NCBI GenBank assembly: GCA_020137815.1
Contig: CM035357.1
Span: 6,808,034-6,872,033 of the forward strand
DNA: 64,000 nt
Reading direction: 5' to 3'
From: Hormiphora californensis
Taxonomy: Eukaryota; Ctenophora; Tentaculata; Cydippida; Pleurobrachiidae
Shown one piece after another: positions 60,001 through 64,000 of this stretch. The translations under genes were made by a program, and so were the position numbers. How positions within the stretch are numbered: the stretch's first letter is position 1; each line of letters opens with the position of its first letter. The notes below the pieces were generated by a model that was given only the letters and a program-made list of their open reading frames with translations, did not search any database and had not been told where the DNA came from.

Positions 60001-63000
60001 TATTGGGACCTGACGGCAAGCCCATTATTCCTCCTGGCAAGGCTGTCAACTCTGGTCTGCCAGCATCCGGAGCTCCCATGGTTGGACCTGACGGAACCCT
60101 CCTTGGACCTGATGGCAAACCTCTGCTTGGACCTGATGGCAAGCCCCTGAAGGCCGGTCTCGGACCTGACGGAAAACCACTGACCGATGCCAACGGCAAC
60201 CTTCTTGGACCTGATGGCAAGCCTCTACTGGGTGCAGATGGACGACCACTCAAGGCAGGAAGCTCTATGAGCCCAGATGGTAACCATGCTTGGACCTGAT
60301 GGTAAGCCCCTCCTTGGACCTGATGGCAAGCCCCTCCAGGCTGGAGTTGGAAAACCAAGGGTTGACGAGAACGGAAGAATGCTCGGACCTGACTGGAAAT
60401 CCTCTACTGGGACCTGATGGTAAACCACTAAACGGACCCATCGTCTCACCTGATGGCACTATCTTGGGACCTGATGGCAAGCCTCTACTTGGAAAGGATG
60501 GTAAACCCCTGCGAGCGGGAGTTGGACCTGACGGTAAGCCCCTCACTGACGCCAATGGCAACGTCCTGGGACCTGATGGAAAGCCTCTACTAGGAGCCGA
60601 TGGTAAGCCCATCAAGGCTGGAGCTGTTGTTGGACCTGACGGACAGATCTATGGACCCGACGGTAAGGTTCTGCCTGGGACCTGATGGCAAGCCCCTACA
60701 GGCAACACCTGGTGCCCCTCTCACCGATGCCGATGGTAACATGCTTGGACCCGACGGAAATCCTCTGATCGGACCTAACGGCAAGCCAATGAAGGCTGGA
60801 CTTCCTTCTGACAAGGGAGGACCCATGGTTGGACCTGATGGCACCCTTCCTTGGACCTGATGGCAAGCCCTTGATTGGACCTGATGGTAAGCCCATGAAG
60901 GCTGGCCTTGGACCTGATGGCCTACCCATGGTTGACTCTGATGGCAACCTTCTCGGACCCGGTGGCAAGAAACTTCTTAGGACCCAACGGTAAACCAATC
61001 TGTGCAGGACCTTCTATCGGACCTGACGGTGTTGTTAGGGGACCTGATGGATCGCCACTTCTTGGACCTGATGGCAAACCACAGACTGTCATGCTTGACG
61101 AGTTCGGCAAACCAATGACATCTCCCGACGGTACTCTGATCGGAGCTGATGGTAAGCCCATTGTTGGACCTGATGGTAAGCCAATCAACGATCGACCTGC
61201 TCCTCCTAATGGACCCCCTGTTGGACCTGATGGATCTGTCTATGGACCTGACGGAAAGCCTCTGCTTGGACCTGATGGCAAGCCCCTCAAGGCTGGAGTT
61301 GGCCCTGATGGTCTACCTTTGACAGATAAGGATGGAAACCTCCTCGGACCTGACGGAAAGCCCCTGAAGGGACCCAATGGTTCACCAGTTAGGGCTGGAC
61401 CATGCATTGGACCGGACGGAGTGGTAAGGCATCCTGATGGAACTGTTGTCAAGGGACTCGACGGATCACCAGTTAAGGCCATGGTTGGACCTGATGGCAA
61501 GCTCATGGTTGGACCTGACGGCACATGTTCTTGGACCCGATGGCAAGCCTCTATGTGGTCCCGATGGAAAGCCAATGAAACCTGGCAATGGCATTGGTGC
61601 TGATGGTACCCTACTTGGACCTGATGGATCGCCACTCCTCGGACCTGACGGCAAGCCTTTGAAGTGCGGTATGGGCCCTGATGGCTAACCTCTGCTTGGA
61701 CCCGATGGTGCCCTTCTTGGACCTGACGGAAAGCCTTTGATTGGACCTGATGGAAACCTCATTGGTGCTGATGGTAAGCCTCTGCTTGGACCTGATGGCC
61801 GACCTGTTGCTCCTGGAACAACTGTCGGACCCGATGGCTACTGTCTATGGTACCGGACGGCAAGCCTCTGCTTGGACCTGACGGTAAGCCTCTGAAGTGT
61901 GGCCTTGGACCCGACGGAAAGCCTCTCCGAGGACCCGGTGGAGAGCTCCTTGATGAGTTCGGCAACCCTCTCGTTGATCAGTTTGGACGACCTGTCAAAC
62001 CCGGTACATCTGTCGGACCTGACGGAACCATCTACGGACCTGACGGACGACCTCTCCTTGGACCCGATGGCAAACCTCTCAAGGCCGGTCTCGGACCAAA
62101 TGGTGAACCACTCCTTGGACCTGATGGATCTCTACTCGGACCTGATGGAAAGCCTCTAGCTCGGACCTGACGGCAAGCCCCTTGGCCCTGGAAAGGACAG
62201 GAACTCACGCCACCGGTCTCGGACCTGACGGCAAGCCTCTTGGACCTCTGGGCGCTGATGGACGACCCCTGCCCGTTGAAGAGGGAGGTGACATGACAGT
62301 CATGTGTGTTGGACCCAATGGCGAGCTGATTCCCTGTAGAGATCATTGAGAACCCTGATGGCACGATCAGTGTCAAGGCTGCACCCGGAATGGAGGGCGA
62401 CTTTGTTGCTGATATCATCGGACCTGATGGCAAGAAACTGGCCAGTATTCCCTTCCATGTTGAGCCCCAGATTGACTCCAGCAAAGTCAAACTCTCTGGC
62501 GACAGCATTGACGGAGTCGTCAAGAAGGACCGACCTGCCAACTTTGAGATTGACACCAGCGATGCTGGAAAGGGACCATTCACCGCATCCCCCTACGAGC
62601 CGGACACCGTCAAGAACGGCGGAATTCCAGGAGTCGGTGACAAGAACGGACCCAAGAGTCCCAACGAGGAGGACACTGATGTCAAGGTGGCCGTTATTGG
62701 ACCCAACGGAGAGCCCTGTGGACTGCAGTGTCAAGGATCTTGGCGATGGCAAGTTTGATGTTCAGTACAAGCCCACCAAGGAGGGACCCCACAAAGTGGT
62801 TGTTACTGCTAATGATGACCTTGTTCCCGGTGCCCCCTGTCGCATTTGACGTCTTCCCCAACGGTGATGCTAGCAAGTGTAAGGCCAGCGGACCTGGCAT
62901 CGAGCCCAAGGGTCTCATGGCAGGAAAGCCTGGAACATTCAAGGTGGACGCCACCCGAGCCTGGAGATGGAGATGTCGAGGTTGTTGTCAGTTCTCCCAA

Positions 63001-64000
63001 CCCCAAGTTTGATGCCAACGTTAAGGTCACCAAGCGAGGCAAGGGAATATTTGACTGTGAGTACAACCCATCCCTCAAGGGACCCTACACGGTCAAGGTC
63101 CTGTTCGCAGGGAGAGGAGATTCCCGGATCTACCTTTGGAGTTAATGTTGCCCCCAACCCTAACGCCGAGAAGGTGCTGGTCAACTGGTAAGGGCCTGAA
63201 GAAGGGATACGCCAGGAAACCTAACAAGTTTGTCGTTAACCCCAACGGTGCCGAGGGAGCTCTCAACTTTGATGTCGAAGGACCCTCCAAGTGTGATATT
63301 GATGTCCAGGATAACGGTGACGGAACTGTGACGGTTATCTACACTCCTCAGGAGCCTGGCGAGTACACCATCAATGTTACCCTCGATGGAGCTCAGGCAC
63401 CAGGAGGTCCCTTTCACCCCCTCATTGAGGAGCCACAGCCTTCTGATGCCTCCAAGGTCAAGCTGGGAGGTGATGGTATCGGTAATAACGTCAAGACCGG
63501 CGTGCCTTCAACCATTAAGATTGACGCCTCCGAGGCTGGACCTGGAGATGTTGGTGTTAATATCAAGGGACCTAACGGGCAGAAGGTGCCTGTAAAGGTG
63601 AAGGACAACGAGGATGGAACATATGACATCACATTCACCCCTGATGATGTTGGAAACCACAACATTGATGTCAAGTTCGATGGTAAGCAAGTTCCTGGAG
63701 CACCAATGACCGTGCCTGTCAAGGCTGGAATTGATGCCAGCAAGGTGAAGTGTGGCGGAGATGGTCTCAAGAACCCCAAGGCCAAACACGACAACCAGTT
63801 CACTATTGACACCAGCGCTGCCGGACCCGGAGATGACGTCTCTGTGGAGATCATTCCTCTCGACAAGAACGGAAACCCCATCGCCAATGGAAAGAAGGTG
63901 CCTGTTACCCTGAAGGACCTTGGAGCAGGAGTTAAATCTTGTGTCTTCAATCCTGATGAGGAGGGCGATTACTTGGTCGACATCAAGTTCTGCGGAAAGA
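48026..64000 (+). CDS. Giant filamin: CH-CH actin-binding head, Ig-like repeats, GPDGKP arrays (3' end outside window)
   Basis: Filamins crosslink actin and link it to membranes. Exons: 48026-48163, 48283-48445, 48567-48661, 48895-49021, 49126-49298, 49486-49572, then one exon from 49758 to beyond the window. CH1 has 'TFTRWVNENLK' and 'GDGLKLVTLLQQLAGK'; CH2 has 'WVNSKINPW' and 'VDELSMMTYLSYFPNAK'. Six Ig-like filamin repeats follow (49758-51650) with typical 'VPGSPFDV'-type strand-G motifs. The seventh and eighth Ig repeats are each split by a GPDGKP array (51785-53805, 54035-62285). About five more Ig repeats run to the edge (62291-64000). Single-base shifts break the frame at about 49157, 49197, 52210-52550, 55151 and many places from 60284 to 63186. 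Between them a 1,674-codon frame (55275-60299) is clean. No rod hinges of the vertebrate kind were seen. Already above 4,700 residues if intact, against roughly 2,650 in vertebrates. Confidence 0.9.
51785..53805 (+). repeat. Coding repeat array 1 (GPDGKP type) inside Ig repeat 7
   Basis: After the B-strand of Ig 7 ('LTVDAGKAGNAPFSIGVNG') comes a Lys/Pro/Gly/Ala linker, then about 640 residues of GPDGKPL-type units. The Ig fold resumes with 'INCVVLGPDDKPVPC' and 'GDGKFAVEYEP'. Units vary more than in array 2. Confidence 0.92.
54035..62285 (+). repeat. Coding repeat array 2 (GPDGKP type) inside Ig repeat 8
   Basis: About 2,750 residues. The basic unit is GPDGKPLL or GPDGKPLKxGL, grouped into a higher-order unit of about 61-68 residues: GPDGTVY, GPDGKPLL, GPDGKPLKCGL, GPDGKPLTDKDGNLL, GPDGKPLL, then GPDGKPIKxGxGPY. 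One Cys recurs after 'PLK' in many units, and D-K-D-G-N recurs once or twice per unit. A break at about 54430-54550 ('LKINPKDLGVDKLNIKPVGP') contains Ig-strand-like sequence. The Ig fold resumes at 'MTVMCVGPNGELIPC' (62294). Confidence 0.92.

Noticed and set aside
52871-60449. Many long ORFs in other frames and on the minus strand of the filamin arrays
   Set aside because: The repeat unit lacks stops in several frames. Only the GPDGKP frame joins Ig sequence at both ends and shows synonymous variation.
54035-62285. Collagen triple helix
   Set aside because: GPD-GKP looks like two collagen triplets, but Leu-Leu or Leu-Lys-x-x-Leu interrupts every unit, so Gly is not at every third position.
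52200-63190. Programmed +1 frameshifting in filamin
   Set aside because: The extra bases have no common slippery context, occur in several unrelated genes, and are absent from the most repetitive 5 kb.

Overview
The window is animal nuclear DNA. Genes have GT-AG introns, intron phases that join up, and products restricted to animals or strongly animal-like: a BAG6 C-terminus, a LNX-type RING/PDZ ubiquitin ligase, a carbohydrate sulfotransferase, a SHIP-type inositol 5-phosphatase, a rhodopsin-like receptor and a filamin. The receptor reminds me of cnidarian or placozoan class A receptors, so an early-branching animal is my best guess. The species cannot be fixed from sequence alone.

Layout. 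1-1435 is the 3' end of BAG6 (+). 2396-15781 is a LNX-like gene (+) whose introns hold a 23-bp minisatellite, two large fold-back elements and a mariner-like MITE. 16822-17828 is a single-exon sulfotransferase (+), convergent with a 16-exon SHIP gene (18454-29520, -). One SHIP intron is almost filled by a TTAA-flanked fold-back element that carries a receptor gene on the opposite strand (21105-22196). 31884-32845 is an unrecognised Cys-containing protein (+). 33499-42723 holds fragments of one or two unrecognised genes. From 48026 to the right edge is filamin (+): an actin-binding CH-CH head, six immunoglobulin-like (Ig) repeats, then more than 3,400 residues of a GPDGKP repeat, then further Ig repeats running off the window.

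The outstanding feature is that filamin. Two giant arrays (about 675 and 2,750 residues) sit in the same loop of two consecutive Ig domains. Between repeats the protein is conserved while third codon positions vary, which points to a selected protein rather than a drifting satellite. A second theme is repeat birth at splice sites: tandem repeats start exactly at exon borders in LNX, SHIP and filamin. A third is fold-back transposons that share an inner core but end differently, one of them carrying a gene.

A caution: nearly every gene contains isolated one-base shifts, mostly insertions, with homologous reading resuming at once in the next frame. I read these as assembly errors and give gene spans rather than broken ORFs.
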